From Ignavibacteriae bacterium HGW-Ignavibacteriae-1 (GTDB lineage Bacteria > Bacteroidota > Ignavibacteria > Kapaibacteriales > UBA2268), in the NCBI GenBank assembly GCA_002839825.1, contig PGYU01000001.1:310001-374000 (forward strand): 64,000 bases of DNA, in the 5' to 3' direction. Positions 63,323 through 64,000 of this stretch are shown piece after piece. The translations under genes and the position numbers were made by a program. Under the pieces are notes generated by a model. It had not been told where the DNA came from. It was given only the letters and a program-made list of their open reading frames with translations, and made no database searches. How positions within the stretch are numbered: the stretch's first letter is position 1; the number at the start of each line of letters is the position of its first letter.

Positions 63323-64000
63323 ATGAAATCCAATAGATTTAAGTTTCTGTCGCTCACGCTTTTTGTGTTTGCGATTTTTCAATTTCAAGCCGCATCACAA
63401 GGCAATTACAAAGCACCTAAAAATGTCATCATAATGATTGCAGACGGTTGGTCAGAATCAAGTATTGATGCAGCTGAGTATTTCAATAATGGCGAAAAGG
63501 GCACATCTGTATATCGCGATTTCGATATTAAGTTGTTTATGTCAACTTATCCTGCCAAAATTTCAGATAAGGATATTCCCCAAAATTGGAGCGTCGGATA
63601 TAACTCCTATCTTACCTGGTCTGATTTCGAGCACCCTAAAAATGGTGCAACCGGTTCAGGCGCAGCAGGTACTGCTTTAGCAACGGGTGTAAAAACTTAT
63701 AATGGAGCCATTGGAATGGATTTGTCTAAGAATCCTTTGCCAAATATGACAGAAAAATTTAAATCTATAGGCCGCTCTGCCGGAGTGATTACATCAGTTT
63801 ATTTTTCCCATGCAACTCCTGCTACTTTTGTTGCGCATAATGTTCATAGGGATAATTATTCGGAAATCGCTCTTTCTATGCTACTCGATAGTAGGGTAGA
63901 TGTAATAATGGGTGCAGGGCATCCCTATTACGCCAAATCAGGAATGAAAGCTAAAGAAAGCGACTACAATTATAAGCTCGTTGGCGGTAAAGATGCCTGG
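63323..64000 (+). CDS. alkaline phosphatase (PhoA family), 5' part (cut by window edge)
   Basis: 226 codons from an ATG at 63323 to the window end. Signal peptide MKSNRFKFLSLTLFVFAIF... (~1-27), then MIADGWSE (metal-ligand Asp), the nucleophile segment ATGSGAAGTALATGVKTYNG and SHATPATFVAHNVHRDNY, then MGAGHP. The nucleophile Ser is present, but the usual Asp-Ser-Ala around it reads Gly-Ser-Gly. Periplasmic or secreted phosphomonoesterase. The remaining C-terminal part is outside the window, so any T9SS tag cannot be checked. Confidence 0.92.
   Translation, partial: MKSNRFKFLSLTLFVFAIFQFQAASQGNYKAPKNVIIMIADGWSESSIDAAEYFNNGEKGTSVYRDFDIKLFMSTYPAKISDKDIPQNWSVGYNSYLTWSDFEHPKNGATGSGAAGTALATGVKTYNGAIGMDLSKNPLPNMTEKFKSIGRSAGVITSVYFSHATPATFVAHNVHRDNYSEIALSMLLDSRVDVIMGAGHPYYAKSGMKAKESDYNYKLVGGKDAW

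Overview
The window is AT-rich and densely coded, and reads as ordinary chromosome of a Gram-negative, outer-membrane bacterium of the Bacteroidota/Chlorobiota (FCB) side. Evidence for this: four proteins end in a type IX secretion (T9SS) C-terminal sorting domain; PorX, the T9SS response regulator with an alkaline-phosphatase-like output domain, is present; and several promoters match the Bacteroidota pattern (TTG or TTTG near -33, 19-20 bases, then TAnnTTTG near -7). Candidatus Kapabacteria or Ignavibacteria would fit the gene content and base composition, but that placement is inference. No prophage, transposase or CRISPR array was seen.

Layout. 0-7.2 kb: 3' end of a LonB-type protease, rpe, a very small T9SS-tagged protein on the other strand, a transketolase split into two subunit genes with a lipoprotein gene between them, and a CCA-adding enzyme. 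7.2-12.4 kb (minus): an AddB-like helicase/nuclease and PEP carboxykinase. 12.5-13.2 kb: a DUF2752/TM2 membrane pair. 13.2-20.7 kb (minus): polyprenyl synthase, dprA, an rRNA/tRNA methyltransferase, a saccharopine-dehydrogenase-like enzyme, an SRPBCC-GyrI fusion, DUF1015 and serA. 20.8-24.2 kb: a TMTC-like TPR membrane protein and serC. 24.3-26.1 kb is a small accessory patch: lipoprotein, orphan DUF433 protein, two near-identical terminators and a PIN-domain toxin-like pair. 26.1-31 kb: kbl, a lipoprotein fusing a SAM-hydroxide-adenosyltransferase-like domain to an ABC substrate-binding domain, and a GH16-like T9SS cargo. 31-37 kb: tsaE, porX, then a coupled operon of a ClpB that stops after its first ATPase domain, a 67-residue protein, an outer-membrane barrel and an RsbW-like kinase. 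37-43 kb (minus): pdxH, a CAP/FnIII T9SS protein, gcvH, accC, accB, efp and tRNA-Cys. 43-49 kb: tRNA-Leu, DUF1338, tgt (without its zinc cysteines), yajC, ribBA, greA and a sigma/anti-sigma/periplasmic operon. 49-55 kb: a nucleoside transporter, then comEC, pgeF and a TonB-receptor-like gene. 55-57 kb: an ATPase, about 29 perfectly phased 14-bp repeats, tRNA-Asp and tRNA-Ala. 57-64 kb: a subtilisin with T9SS tag, SDR, LOG-family, thioredoxin-like, tag, and the 5' part of an alkaline phosphatase.

Connections. Serine synthesis (serA, serC), glycine/threonine use (kbl, gcvH), pentose phosphate (rpe, split tkt) and fatty-acid initiation (accB, accC) are the main metabolic themes. dprA and comEC suggest natural transformation. 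porX, three large T9SS cargos and one minimal cargo form a secretion theme. The items most worth a second look are the adenosyltransferase-like/ABC-binding fusion lipoprotein, the phased 14-bp array, the truncated ClpB operon and the cysteine-less TGT.
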